The notes: generated by a model from the letters alone, not told the origin. Shown: positions 51,619 to 61,627, numbered from the stretch's first letter. The stretch is 64,000 nt of DNA from CAVQWH01 sp963717595 (GCA_963717595.1 CAVQWH010000001.1:248001-312000), one strand, 5' to 3'. Program-made: numbers and translations.

Positions 51619-52044
51619 TTATAAATGACCGGCTACAAAATTGACAATTGCAACTGAGCCGGTAACGATTATTAAACCTATTGCCGCGTCAATAATAGTT
51701 TGCCTGGCCTGAGCCGCCCTCTGATCATTCCCCTGGCTTAGCATAAAGGCAAACCCGCCGTAAATTATCATCCCCGTAGCAATGTAGCCAGCAGCTTGTA
51801 AAAGCATGTCCAGAAGATTAAGTCCTACCGTCCAAATAATCTTAGCTATGCCCGTATTTTGCAGGTCTAAGCTACAGTCACTATCAGACTTTTCAAGACC
51901 CCGGTACCATACAGGAAAGGTTAGAAATCCCTTAGCGCAGTCTGGGTTGCCAGTTATTGGATCTTTAGCTAAAGCCGGCGAACTGGCAAGGATAGGGGAA
52001 AGCAAAGTAATGCAAAAAATAAAAATTAAGTAGATTTTTTTCAT
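51619..52044 (-). CDS. T4SS pilin-like protein, copy 7
   Basis: A 141-residue protein. The signal peptide follows ATG 52044, adjacent to the previous stop. Variable part has two Cys (NPDCAKGF, DSDCSLD). TM helices LLQAAGYIATGMIIYGGFAFML and AAIGLIIVTGSVAIVNFV flank the loop SQGNDQRAAQARQTI, showing the shared plan despite low identity. Confidence 0.72.
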   Translation of the reverse strand: MKKIYLIFIFCITLLSPILASSPALAKDPITGNPDCAKGFLTFPVWYRGLEKSDSDCSLDLQNTGIAKIIWTVGLNLLDMLLQAAGYIATGMIIYGGFAFMLSQGNDQRAAQARQTIIDAAIGLIIVTGSVAIVNFVAGHL

Positions 52045-52045
52045 T

Positions 52046-52576
52046 TTAATTGAATAACCCCCCAGGTATTGCAAAGTTTAGGATTGCCACCCCGAAAGCA
52101 TAAAGCGCAAGCCCTAGCACGGAGTTAAATATAAAACTTAGTCCTTTTTTAGCAGTTTCTGAATTACCCGCTGCAGTACTATAAATAATTCCGCCGGTAA
52201 CCACTCCGCCAATCGCCACAAGACCAACGCCGCCTGTAACTATTTTTATAATCGATGCTAAAATTTTGACAATCGGGCTATCTTTGCCACCTGAACTACT
52301 GGAGCTGCTGCCGCACCCGAAATTAAAGTATGTTTGAGCATCGCCACAGGTATTCGTTGCAGGCGTGCTGCTTTTGCTAGGTTCCGGCTTACATGAGCCA
52401 TCAGACTTCCTGCCGTTAGGGCAGTTTTTAGGTTGGCATTTACCTTTAATAACTTTTTCGTCTTTTTTACAGTGAGGAGCTTTAGCTAAAGCAGAAGGAG
52501 CATTAGTTATACCACCACCAACCACCAAAGTCAGAATCGCAAATAACCCTAAAGCAATAATAGAAATTTTTTTCAT
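52046..52576 (-). CDS. T4SS pilin-like protein, copy 8
   Basis: A 176-residue protein with signal peptide and a Cys-rich, Lys/Ser-rich outside part (seven Cys, such as CKKDEKVIKGKCQPKNC). TM helices are GVGLVAIGGVVTGGIIY and the C-terminal helix near ALYAFGVAILNF, with the loop STAAGNSETAKKGLSF. Probably first gene of the pilin cluster, after the hairpin 52601-52630. Confidence 0.7.
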   Translation of the reverse strand: MKKISIIALGLFAILTLVVGGGITNAPSALAKAPHCKKDEKVIKGKCQPKNCPNGRKSDGSCKPEPSKSSTPATNTCGDAQTYFNFGCGSSSSSSGGKDSPIVKILASIIKIVTGGVGLVAIGGVVTGGIIYSTAAGNSETAKKGLSFIFNSVLGLALYAFGVAILNFAIPGGLFN

Positions 52577-52600
52577 AACTAGCTTTATGCTAATTATGCA

Positions 52601-52630
52601 TCAGGCAGCTCGTTATAACAAGCTGCCTGA
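52601..52630 (-). terminator. Terminator-like hairpin
   Basis: TCAGGCAGCT / AGCTGCCTGA inverted repeat between the membrane-anchored gene and pilin copy 8. No strong T-run, so it may also limit rather than end transcription. Confidence 0.55.
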
Positions 52631-52656
52631 AGCAAGGGTTTTGCGTTTAATTCTGG

Positions 52657-53520
52657 TCAATCGTAAGCAGGAAGAATTTGCTGGTGGCCGTCTGCTTCAG
52701 TGTGGCCTCTAGGAATAGAATCTATTTGGGCCATATTGTCCAACACTGGCTGGCCTCCGCTTAAAGCAACCGTAACGCTACTCCAACCACCTTCGCTATT
52801 AGGATCAGGATAGGAAATCCATAAAGCCTTAGTGTCGTTGCCAAAAGTATTGTACTTGCCAGCACGTACAAAGCCATTTTTATCCATGCCGGTTATGTAT
52901 AAAGGACCCCAGTTTTGATTAAGAATTGCATCCTTGAGATCAATAAATTTAACCGTTGCACCCCCTTGGCTTAAGAGCTCCTGTGCTCCGCCGGGAGAAT
53001 AAGAACCGGGACTAAGAGAGTCTGTAAGTGTTCGTTCTACAAACCCAAGTATTTGCTTGCCGGCCTTTGATAAACTTTTGCCATCCTTGTCTAATAAAAT
53101 ACTAGCGTTACCATCTGGGCTATTAAGCGCCTCCGGAAGCGAAGCGTATGCACCGGTCAAATTAGCATAGGTATTTAAAATACGATAGTCGTGGCCCATG
53201 GCATTGAATAATTCTTGAAGTGATTCTTCTGGAGTAGGAGCATCTATGCCTTCAGACACTAAGCGCTCATCTGTGTTAGGGTCCAATGCTTGCTCAAATT
53301 GTTTCTTACCATGTTGGTCGTTGGTAATCTCTATTCCCTGTGGTTTTGTAACTTTACTTGCGCCTGAGCCCGCGCTGCCAGCAAGGTAGCCGCCACCTAA
53401 AGCTGCGGCCACAGAAACAACTGCACCAGTTCCCATAAGTCTTTGCTTTCTGGATAGTTTCTTCTTTTTCTTTTTTTCAGTGTCGTGCCCGTTGCTAGAT
53501 GGTTGTTGGTTGTGATTCAT
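52657..53520 (-). CDS. Membrane-anchored protein of the T4SS locus
   Basis: A 287-residue protein. A Lys-rich cytoplasmic start (KKKKKKLSRKQRLM) is followed by one TM helix (GAVVSVAAALGGGYLAG) and an outside domain of about 235 residues with no Cys and mixed helix-strand pattern. Function unknown; its place beside the pilin operon and opposite virB6-like suggests a role in the secretion system. Confidence 0.6.
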   Translation of the reverse strand: MNHNQQPSSNGHDTEKKKKKKLSRKQRLMGTGAVVSVAAALGGGYLAGSAGSGASKVTKPQGIEITNDQHGKKQFEQALDPNTDERLVSEGIDAPTPEESLQELFNAMGHDYRILNTYANLTGAYASLPEALNSPDGNASILLDKDGKSLSKAGKQILGFVERTLTDSLSPGSYSPGGAQELLSQGGATVKFIDLKDAILNQNWGPLYITGMDKNGFVRAGKYNTFGNDTKALWISYPDPNSEGGWSSVTVALSGGQPVLDNMAQIDSIPRGHTEADGHQQILPAYD

Positions 53521-53649
53521 GTTGATATTCCTATTAATTTTTGTTTTTGATATCTTATTGTCTTCAACATAACATATAGTTTGTACAAAGTCAAGAGTTG
53601 CTTATGCTTATTCGTGCAATTTAAAACACAATCTATTACACTTATACTT

Positions 53650-56364
53650 ATGATGTCGGCAAAAAGTCGAAAACCGCAAAAAATTATTATTCTTGCCTTA
53701 GCAGTTGTTATTTTGTGTTCTAGTATTGTGTCGCTTTTTACTCCCAGTATTTCAAACGCAGACTACAAACCCAATAGTGTCAGCAGCCAGAATGACCGAA
53801 CAATACTGGTAGCGCTAGAAACATGTTTAACTCAAAGCGTTCTGTATCCATTGGTATCAGGAGGTGCCGTTAATCAAGACGACATGGCCGACATAATTAG
53901 CGCAGGCGGCGGGGACGTGCCAGTTGGCTATGAAATAGATTCTACAGACGGCACTGCAGCATGTAGTGGCGTCAGCCTTACTAGAGCAACGCGAGTAATT
54001 GGTAAGACTTCCCATTGGTTCTTTAATCAAATATACGATCTTAGCAACCCTATCAATATAGCCGGAACCGATGCTCTGGGTTATAACATGAGAGGTGGTT
54101 TTAAAAATATAAACCTTATCAATAAGCTTAAAAGTCTTACCCCGGCCGCAGCCAAACCGCCAGTTACGGGAGAAGAAAAGAAACGACGAGTCGCCAGAGC
54201 CTTTTGGATTTGTAACGAAGAGGTTCCGGCTGGCAAAACCCCCTCAAGAACTTTCAATAAAATAGGTGGCAAAACCTATCAATACAAAGACGGTCAAAGC
54301 GGTAGTACTGAAGTTAGCGTAGGCATGGACTTAGAACAAACTGACGGCAAATACACCTGCAACACACTTTTGCATTGGGGAGACCCATCATGGCTGGTTC
54401 AGGCGCTTAAAGACTATCCAGCAGGCAGCGCCAGCGGTTCAGGCACGGGCGCACCTCCGGGAGCAGGCGGAGGAGGTAGCAGTGACTCATCTTGCCAGGG
54501 CGGAGCCTTAGGTTGGGTTCTTTGTCCAATGATTGATCTACTTTCTAAAACCACCACTTTTGCGGCTAACATGGTAGATAGCCTACTGCAGTTTAGGGTC
54601 TTAGCTAAGGAAGCAGCCAGTGGCGACGAAACTATTCGCAGCGCATGGCAAGGCGTACTTAGTATAGCTAATATTTTCTTGGTACTAGCTTTCTTGATAA
54701 TTATCTTTTCGCAATCGACGTCACTCGGCCTTTCAAATTATGGCATTAAGCGAATGCTACCCAGACTCATTCTTGCCGCTATTCTCATAAATATTTCATT
54801 CTACATATGTGCCTTTATGGTAGATGTAAGCAACATAATCGGCAGCAGTATTATGGGGTTCTTAGTCGGACCGCAAGGAATAGGCGCCGCCTTTCAATCT
54901 AATATGACCGAATCCAGCGGCTTTGCCCAAGCTTTGGTTGGAGGGGTAGCAATTGTAGCGATTATATTCTTCTTCTTGCTTCCTGTATTACTAGCAATAC
55001 TATTAGTACTACTCTTGTTGATAGCTCGTTTGGTTATTCTAGGTGTGTTAATTGTTGTATCACCTCTAGCTTTTGCTGCCTGGCTGCTACCCAATACTGA
55101 AAATTACTTTAAAAAATGGTGGGATTTGTTCACTAAACTACTATTTATATACCCAGTAATTATGGCAATCTTTGGAGCCTCGCTAATGTTTTCAAAAATT
55201 ACCCAAGACCTTGCCCCGGACGGTAACGCAACTATAGCTAACCTTATCTCGCTGGCAATACTAGCGATCCCATTATTTGCTTTGCCAAAAATTCTTATGT
55301 CTACTAACTCAATAATGGGCCAAGTAGGTGGTTTGGGTCAGAAATTTAATAAATTCGTTGAAGGCAGCAAGTTCGGCCAAGGCGTCAAAGCACGCGGACG
55401 GGCTTACGGAAAGTTTGGTGCTCTAGGCGCGGCTGGTGCGGCTCAGTTTGGAGCTAAGAAAGTAGGTGGTGCTATTGATAGTCGATGGGGCGGTCGCGGA
55501 GTAGCGCGAAGCCGAACTGGCTATGCAGCTCACGGCGCAGTATTAGGAGCTAAAAGGGTAGGTAGTGCAGCTGCAGCTGCAGCCAGAGGTGCTAAAAAAG
55601 CAGCCGACTTTGATAGAGCAGTTGTTGAAGCGGCCGAAGGCCGCAAGCGACAGAAAGAATCAGATCGAGCTAAGAGGATGTATGGCGTAGCTGCCAGTGA
55701 CAGCTTAGGCGGAAGAGCGTTAAGAGCTTTTGGCGGAGAAAATTTTGCTTCGTATGTAGCTAGCCAGCGTAAATCAGCTTCCGACGAGAAAGTTAAGCAA
55801 ATTGAAGCCAACATGGAGCTTGGTGGACACTCTATTGGCCAAATAGGTAAAGCTTTGCGTGACGCTCTTCGAAACGGTGACCATGAAACTGTGCGAGCCG
55901 CTATGAATAGGTTATCAGGCATGGGTGCAGGTGGCCAAAACGCCCTAGCTCATGTACTAACGGCGGCTGAAGCCGACGGCGGAGCAGGCGCAGGAATAAG
56001 CGCCGATATGCAAACTACCGTTTCAAACTCTATCAATGACAACTACAATACTCTTGTTAGCAAAGTTGGCGACATAGCAAAGGGTGGGTTTGACCAAAAC
56101 GGCCAGTTCTCTAATGCCAATGCATTTGGCAAGCTATCTGCCGAACAGATGGCGGGTCAGAGTCCTCAAGCTATTATGCAAAATATAGATCAGGTTACAC
56201 AGGGTATGGCAACTGAGATACTTAACAACCCTAACCTTAGGGGTAAAATTTCCAACCAGGGTGTGTTAACTCGTTCTAAAACAATACGAACAGGAGGGCA
56301 CGTAACACCAACCCCAGCCACTCATCGTGTGGAGCAAAGATTAAAAGACGAAATTATGAGCTAA
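53650..56364 (+). CDS. VirB6/TrbL-like T4SS membrane channel protein
   Basis: A 904-residue protein with signal peptide (IIILALAVVILCSSIVSLF), an outside domain of about 260 residues with several Cys, and a Gly-rich linker. A multi-helix core lies at about 310-560 (IANIFLVLAFLIIIF, LILAAILINISFYICAFMV, LLIARLVILGVLIVVSPLAFAAWLLP). A long Ala/Gly/Lys/Arg-rich cytoplasmic tail of 300 residues follows. VirB6 proteins form the inner-membrane channel. ATG 53650 chosen; a second ATG follows directly. Confidence 0.75.
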   Translation: MMSAKSRKPQKIIILALAVVILCSSIVSLFTPSISNADYKPNSVSSQNDRTILVALETCLTQSVLYPLVSGGAVNQDDMADIISAGGGDVPVGYEIDSTDGTAACSGVSLTRATRVIGKTSHWFFNQIYDLSNPINIAGTDALGYNMRGGFKNINLINKLKSLTPAAAKPPVTGEEKKRRVARAFWICNEEVPAGKTPSRTFNKIGGKTYQYKDGQSGSTEVSVGMDLEQTDGKYTCNTLLHWGDPSWLVQALKDYPAGSASGSGTGAPPGAGGGGSSDSSCQGGALGWVLCPMIDLLSKTTTFAANMVDSLLQFRVLAKEAASGDETIRSAWQGVLSIANIFLVLAFLIIIFSQSTSLGLSNYGIKRMLPRLILAAILINISFYICAFMVDVSNIIGSSIMGFLVGPQGIGAAFQSNMTESSGFAQALVGGVAIVAIIFFFLLPVLLAILLVLLLLIARLVILGVLIVVSPLAFAAWLLPNTENYFKKWWDLFTKLLFIYPVIMAIFGASLMFSKITQDLAPDGNATIANLISLAILAIPLFALPKILMSTNSIMGQVGGLGQKFNKFVEGSKFGQGVKARGRAYGKFGALGAAGAAQFGAKKVGGAIDSRWGGRGVARSRTGYAAHGAVLGAKRVGSAAAAAARGAKKAADFDRAVVEAAEGRKRQKESDRAKRMYGVAASDSLGGRALRAFGGENFASYVASQRKSASDEKVKQIEANMELGGHSIGQIGKALRDALRNGDHETVRAAMNRLSGMGAGGQNALAHVLTAAEADGGAGAGISADMQTTVSNSINDNYNTLVSKVGDIAKGGFDQNGQFSNANAFGKLSAEQMAGQSPQAIMQNIDQVTQGMATEILNNPNLRGKISNQGVLTRSKTIRTGGHVTPTPATHRVEQRLKDEIMS

Positions 56365-56365
56365 G

Positions 56366-57718
56366 CTATACCTGTAGCTCTTCTTTAAAAATTTTCTTAG
56401 CTCTGCGCTTTCTTAAGAAATGTCGCACACCACCAAGTGCCGCCAAAACGTCGGGGTCTTTTTTAAACAAAGCCCTGCGGACAACTGCTTCACCAAAGTA
56501 TTTAGAAGCACCCCAGCCACGAATCTTTTCACCAGTAAGTTCCATAGCTCTTTGCTCTAAATCACGAGCCTTATCTTCAAGGCTAGCAGTACCCATAAGG
56601 CGCCAGCCTTCGGCTCTTTCGTGTTGATCATCTGAGCTCTTATGCAGTTCGTTAGCTTCTCTTTGTAATTTTCTAGCTTCATCATCCAGTTTAGCTGCTT
56701 CTTTCAGTCTTGCGCGACGCGCTTCTTTGCTTTCTTCAGCATCAGTAGTATCCGTTTCATCCCATACAACAGAAGAGTCGCCGGTAGGCTTCTTTGATCT
56801 TTCACCAGACTCTTTGGCGAGTTTTTCAGCTTGCTTTTTCAACTCACGAGCTCTGTCTTCGGTATACGCTGACTCCATCAAGTGCCAGCCTTTTTCAACA
56901 TCCTCTCTTGCTGCTGCGCTCTCTTCGTCAATTCCTTCAGAAACCGAGGCAGACCCTTCATAAGCTGAATCAATAATTGCGCCCATAACTGGATTGCGCT
57001 TATACCCAAATCGTATATTTTCTGCTGCTTCTAGTTTTAGATGTGGCTGGTCAACTCTGTCTGCTATGTCTCGCATAACTTGATCATGGGCGAGAACATT
57101 ATATATCCACAACTGAGATAAACTACGTTTTTTACGGGTTTTGCTAACCCGAATTCGTGAAGCAGCTTCTATCGCTAAATCTAAATGGCCACTGTCTAAA
57201 GCATCGTAGGCTATTTTCTGTAAGGTTCTCATCCGCTTAGTAGGCCGATTCATAGCATCAGCTTGGTCTATTTCCTGCTGCAAGGCTTCTCGTTTTTGTC
57301 TGTCTTCTCCTCCGGCGGCTTCATCGTAATCTTCATAAGTGTGATAACTGGTACCACCCGCTTCTTCAACAAATTCTGGAGAACCAGGAAGGATAAGTGT
57401 ATCAGCTGCGTCAGGGTTAATTTCTCGACTACCTGGAATTATTATTTTCTTAGGTTTTGCATCGCTTTCAGGATAAAAGGGTTTCTCATTGTGATCTAAT
57501 AAATCTTTTGGATTCCCAGGCTCCGAATAGTCGTGGGGGACAAGTGTTTTAGGCTCTGTGTCATGAGATTGCTCTTGGCCGGGAATAACTAACTTACTAA
57601 CGTCCACGCCAGTAGGCTCTTCTTGCCCAGGAATTATTAGATCACGAGGCTCTGCCTCGCTTTCAGAATTAAACGGTTCGCCGTTAGGCGCTATGAGCTG
57701 TGGTGGACGCTCTGACAT
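56366..57718 (-). CDS. Repeat-containing coiled-coil protein, antisense within the T4SS locus
   Basis: A 450-residue soluble protein. Residues 12-49 and 77-115 are two related units, each with two [LI][IV][ILV]PG motifs and a shared NxxPFxxESxAxP start. Later two copies of GWxLMxxAxxEDxAR (near residues 285 and 385) lie in charged helices. It is the only reverse gene among the forward T4SS genes 53-64 kb. No known family. Function unknown; could be an effector or assembly factor. Confidence 0.6.
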   Translation of the reverse strand: MSERPPQLIAPNGEPFNSESEAEPRDLIIPGQEEPTGVDVSKLVIPGQEQSHDTEPKTLVPHDYSEPGNPKDLLDHNEKPFYPESDAKPKKIIIPGSREINPDAADTLILPGSPEFVEEAGGTSYHTYEDYDEAAGGEDRQKREALQQEIDQADAMNRPTKRMRTLQKIAYDALDSGHLDLAIEAASRIRVSKTRKKRSLSQLWIYNVLAHDQVMRDIADRVDQPHLKLEAAENIRFGYKRNPVMGAIIDSAYEGSASVSEGIDEESAAAREDVEKGWHLMESAYTEDRARELKKQAEKLAKESGERSKKPTGDSSVVWDETDTTDAEESKEARRARLKEAAKLDDEARKLQREANELHKSSDDQHERAEGWRLMGTASLEDKARDLEQRAMELTGEKIRGWGASKYFGEAVVRRALFKKDPDVLAALGGVRHFLRKRRAKKIFKEELQV

Positions 57719-57810
57719 AACATCTCTATATATAGCATAAGCTTTACAAAATGTCAACTATTTGTGCTCTGTTATTTACCTCTCGTGTGATAAGCTGTAA
57801 CATAAGAATT

Positions 57811-58782
57811 ATGGCGGTTTACAAAGTTCCCCAAGACGTAGAAGCCGACGACAAGCTACTCGGCCCGTTTAGCTTTCGGCAATTTATATATTTGATAATC
57901 GTAGCTATAGCCTGTTTTATAGCTTATATCCTTAGTCGAATTTTTATCGGCTTAGTAGTAGTGCCCCTGCCCTTTGTACTGTTTTTTGGCGCCCTGGCGT
58001 TGCCCCTCAGAAAAGATCAGCCCATGGAGGCTTATTTACTGGCATTAGTCCAGTTTTATTTAAAACCAAAGCTGCGCTTATGGCAGCCGGACGGCCAACT
58101 GGCTACCGTAGAGATTACTGCTCCTAAAACAGTTGAGCCTAAGCGCACTAAAGATATCTCTGGTGATGAAGCCTCTCAGCGGTTTTCTTATCTTGCCCAA
58201 ATTATGGACACAAAAGGCTGGGCGTCTCGTGGGGTGTCAGACGAATCGGGCACCTCACTCAGCCAGCAGTTTACTGAAGAAAACCAGGAGACAGAGGATG
58301 TTTTGGATGAAGGCGCTCCGGTAGCTCAATCTTTTGATAGCCTTATAGACAAACAGGCCACCGAACAACGCCAAAAACTTACCGCTAGTCTTAAATCTAC
58401 TCAAGCTGCAACCACTAAACCCAGTCCAGCTTCAAACTCTCAACCTTCTTCGCCAACCACCACCCAGAGCACCAAGAAGGACCCAGACACCCCGCCAAAA
58501 GATAGCGGCAGCAAAGAGGAGTCTGAAATTCATTATTCTCCTTATCCCAGCGATATGCATCAAAAAGTGGTTCAGCCCCTAAGCAAACAAAACAAAAACG
58601 AAGCTAAAGCTTCTTCTAAAGAACCTAAGGTAAAAAACATAAGCAAAAAGCCTAGCGATGAAGAGCCGTCACCTGATATAATTAACCTGGCAAATACTCC
58701 GTTTACCATTAGTACAATTGCGCACGAAGCCAAGCGCATTAAAGAAAGAGAAGCCGAAGAGGTGGTTATATCACTTCATTAG
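57811..58782 (+). CDS. PrgI-family T4SS membrane protein
   Basis: A 323-residue protein. Residues 1-100 match PrgI: AVYKVPQDVEADDKLLGPFSFRQFIYL, with two TM helices (LIIVAIACFIAYILS and LVVVPLPFVLFFGALAL) and EAYLLALVQFYLKPKLRLW. PrgI is a VirB3-like partner of VirB4. The remaining 220 residues are polar, low-complexity (Thr/Ser/Pro/Lys). TAACAT lies 7-8 nt before the ATG. Confidence 0.82.
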   Translation: MAVYKVPQDVEADDKLLGPFSFRQFIYLIIVAIACFIAYILSRIFIGLVVVPLPFVLFFGALALPLRKDQPMEAYLLALVQFYLKPKLRLWQPDGQLATVEITAPKTVEPKRTKDISGDEASQRFSYLAQIMDTKGWASRGVSDESGTSLSQQFTEENQETEDVLDEGAPVAQSFDSLIDKQATEQRQKLTASLKSTQAATTKPSPASNSQPSSPTTTQSTKKDPDTPPKDSGSKEESEIHYSPYPSDMHQKVVQPLSKQNKNEAKASSKEPKVKNISKKPSDEEPSPDIINLANTPFTISTIAHEAKRIKEREAEEVVISLH

Positions 58783-58824
58783 GGCTTATATTGTGAATTT
58801 ATAGGGGGCAAAGACAAACCAAAC

Positions 58825-59733
58825 ATGCAGCCGGAACAACAAAAAAACCAGGTACCACAAAATCCAGCAGAGTCGGCTAGCCCTGCTGCTAGCAGTGCGC
58901 CTGCTCAAAACCAAGCAGCGCCAGCACCTCAGATTCAACCACAACCAGCTCCACAGGCTAAACCTGGAGTGACACCCCAACAGACCGGCCAAAAGCCCCA
59001 GCCGTCCCAAAAAAATCCCAATAGCACCCAAAACACTCTGTTAATCTCTGAGCTTCGAGATAATATGGTGGTTCTAAATGATGGAAGCTTCCGGGCTGTT
59101 ATAGTTTGCAAGTCCATAAACTTTGACCTAATGAGTTCTAACGAGCGTGAATCAATTGAATTTGCTTACCAAAGCTTTTTGAATTCTCTTTACTTTCCCG
59201 TACAAGTCCTTATCCGTTCGCAGCGTATAGATATTGGTCCTTATCTTGATAGACTGGCTAATATTCGTCGTTCACAAGAAAATATGCTGCTTGGAGTGTT
59301 GATGGACAACTATATAGATTTCATAGATACTCTGTCCGAAGAAGCCAACATTATGGACAAAAGCTTCTTTGTAGTGGTTCCGTATTATCCAACCGGCGAT
59401 GTTGACGCTTTAGTAAAAAGTAGTAAAGGCTTTTTCAGCGCATTATTTAAACCACAAAAGCAAGGTGCGATTAAGATTGACCAAGCTGCTTACGACAAGG
59501 CAAAAGACGAGATTAAAACACGCGTAAGCGCTACATTAAGCGGCTTATTCCAGATGGGCGTCCGAGCAGCCCAGCTTAATACTAAAGAGCTTGGGGAGCT
59601 TTATTACAATTTTTATAACCCTGACACAGCGGTGCGCGAACCATTAGGCAATTTTGAAGAAATGACCAACACCTTTGTGCGCAAAGGCGAAGGCGAGGCC
59701 AAACAACCACACCTGCAAGAGGGGGTAATGTAA
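58825..59733 (+). CDS. VirB4 N-terminal-domain-like protein (TraC-like)
   Basis: A 302-residue protein. A Pro/Gln/Ala-rich disordered region (residues 1-66) is followed by a mixed domain (LLISELRDNMVVLNDGSFRAVIVCKSINFDLM and LYFPVQVLIRSQRIDIGPYLDRL) that resembles the start of VirB4/TraC ATPases. It has no P-loop. With the next gene, starting at the following base, it looks like VirB4 split in two proteins. Confidence 0.68.
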   Translation: MQPEQQKNQVPQNPAESASPAASSAPAQNQAAPAPQIQPQPAPQAKPGVTPQQTGQKPQPSQKNPNSTQNTLLISELRDNMVVLNDGSFRAVIVCKSINFDLMSSNERESIEFAYQSFLNSLYFPVQVLIRSQRIDIGPYLDRLANIRRSQENMLLGVLMDNYIDFIDTLSEEANIMDKSFFVVVPYYPTGDVDALVKSSKGFFSALFKPQKQGAIKIDQAAYDKAKDEIKTRVSATLSGLFQMGVRAAQLNTKELGELYYNFYNPDTAVREPLGNFEEMTNTFVRKGEGEAKQPHLQEGVM

Positions 59734-61614
59734 ATGGCCTTATTCGGCGACAAAAAGAAAGCTGACTCGGTTAATATAGCTGCTCAGCAGCGCGCTCGTG
59801 AGCAGAGCGAAGTTGAGCAAGCTTTTTTAAAGGGTATTACAACCCTACGTGATCTCATCGCTCCAAGTAGTATTGAGCTGCACGCCAGCTACTTCCGTCT
59901 TGGTACACGCTACGGCCGAACCATATATGTCTATGCTTACCCGCGCCAAATTTACACCGGCTGGCTAAGCGCCATTATTAATGCTGATGAAGTGCTTGAT
60001 ATCAGTATGTTTATCTATCCTGTAGAAAGCCAGGTGGTGTTAAATAACTTGCGCAAAAAAGTAACCCAGCTTGAAGCAACCAACTCTATAAATATGGAAA
60101 AGGGTAAAACGCGCGATCCTCAACTTGATGCAGCCATTCAAGATGCCGAGGAACTAAGAGACCAGCTCCAAGTTGGTGCCGAAAGGTTTTTCCGCTACGG
60201 CCTATATATAACCATTTATGCCGACAGTTTGGATGAGCTTAGTTTTGTGCAGCACAAGATTGAAAACATCCTCGGACAACAACTTGTATTCTCCAAAGTG
60301 GCTTCCAGCCAACATGAGCAGAGTCTTCACAGCACAGCCCCACAAATGACTGATAAGTTGCAGATTCGTCACAATATGAACACTGGTGCAATTTCAACTA
60401 GTTTCCCATTCACCAGCGCCGATCTTACTCAAGAAAAAGGCGTGCTTTATGGCATCAATATGCATAACAATGGTCTGGTGATATTTGATAGGTTTAGCCT
60501 AGAAAACGCCAACATGGTGGTTTTTGCAAAGTCTGGTGCAGGTAAGTCTTTTGCTGTAAAACTAGAGGCCTTGCGCAGCATGATGACAGGTTCAGATATC
60601 ATAATCATCGACCCTGAAAACGAATACCAAAAGCTCGCTGAAGCCGTGGGCGGTAGCTACATAAGACTGAGCCTAAACTCCGATGTGCGCATAAATCCGT
60701 TTGATTTACCCCAAGTAATAGATACTGAAGAAGCTGATGATGCCTTGCGTGCCAATCTTGTAACACTTCATGGCTTACTAAGACTAATGCTTAGTAACCA
60801 AGCCCAACCTTTGACGCCAAACGAAGAAGCTGATTTAGACCAGGCATTAATCGATACTTACGCCCGTGCAGGTATAACTAGCGATCCATTAACCCACCAA
60901 TCACCTCCACCAACCATCAGCGACCTTTACGAAACCTTGCTACACATGGGCAATAATGGCCCAAGCCTAGCTCAACGCTTAAGAAAGTACACCAGCGGAA
61001 CCTTTGCTGGCATATTCAGCCAGCAGTCCAATATAGATATCAACAACTCTATGGTTGTCTTTAACATACGCGATCTGGAAGAAGAACTGAGACCTGTGGC
61101 TATGTATATCGTGCTAAGCCATGTTTGGAACATTACCCGCAGCAATCAAAAAAAGCGACTACTTGTAGTTGATGAGGCGTGGCAGCTTATGAAATACGAG
61201 GACTCAGCTAATTTCCTATTTAGCTTGGCCAAACGAGCTCGCAAATATTATCTTGGCTTGACCACCATCACCCAGGATGTAGAGGACTTTATGAGCAGTA
61301 AAATGGGGCGCGCTATCGTAGCTAACTCAAGCATGCAATTACTTCTCAAACAATCAACTAGTGCCGTAGATGTTTTAGCGGATGTATTTAAACTAACCGA
61401 CGAAGAGCGTAAAAGATTAAGCAGCTTTCCAGTAGGGCAAGGCTTGTTTTTCGCCGGCCAAAACCATGTCCACCTGCAGGTCATAGCCAGCCAGACTGAA
61501 CACGAACTTATAACTACCACGCCCCAGCAACAGATCCAGGATCAAGAGGTATCCCTTGAAAACAAATCCGAGGCTAGGCCTCAAGCAGGTTATTTAGATC
61601 AAACAGAGCATTAA
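59734..61614 (+). CDS. virB4: VirB4-family T4SS ATPase
   Basis: A 626-residue ATPase: Walker A VVFAKSGAGKSFAVKL at about residue 265, the following IIIIDPENEYQKLA, Walker B RLLVVDEAWQLM at about 475, and the sensor-like TTITQDVEDFM and ANSSMQLLLKQ. It powers pilus assembly and substrate transfer. Full C-terminal half; start directly joined to the previous gene. Confidence 0.92.
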   Translation: MALFGDKKKADSVNIAAQQRAREQSEVEQAFLKGITTLRDLIAPSSIELHASYFRLGTRYGRTIYVYAYPRQIYTGWLSAIINADEVLDISMFIYPVESQVVLNNLRKKVTQLEATNSINMEKGKTRDPQLDAAIQDAEELRDQLQVGAERFFRYGLYITIYADSLDELSFVQHKIENILGQQLVFSKVASSQHEQSLHSTAPQMTDKLQIRHNMNTGAISTSFPFTSADLTQEKGVLYGINMHNNGLVIFDRFSLENANMVVFAKSGAGKSFAVKLEALRSMMTGSDIIIIDPENEYQKLAEAVGGSYIRLSLNSDVRINPFDLPQVIDTEEADDALRANLVTLHGLLRLMLSNQAQPLTPNEEADLDQALIDTYARAGITSDPLTHQSPPPTISDLYETLLHMGNNGPSLAQRLRKYTSGTFAGIFSQQSNIDINNSMVVFNIRDLEEELRPVAMYIVLSHVWNITRSNQKKRLLVVDEAWQLMKYEDSANFLFSLAKRARKYYLGLTTITQDVEDFMSSKMGRAIVANSSMQLLLKQSTSAVDVLADVFKLTDEERKRLSSFPVGQGLFFAGQNHVHLQVIASQTEHELITTTPQQQIQDQEVSLENKSEARPQAGYLDQTEH

Positions 61615-61627
61615 TTGAATAAAAGCT

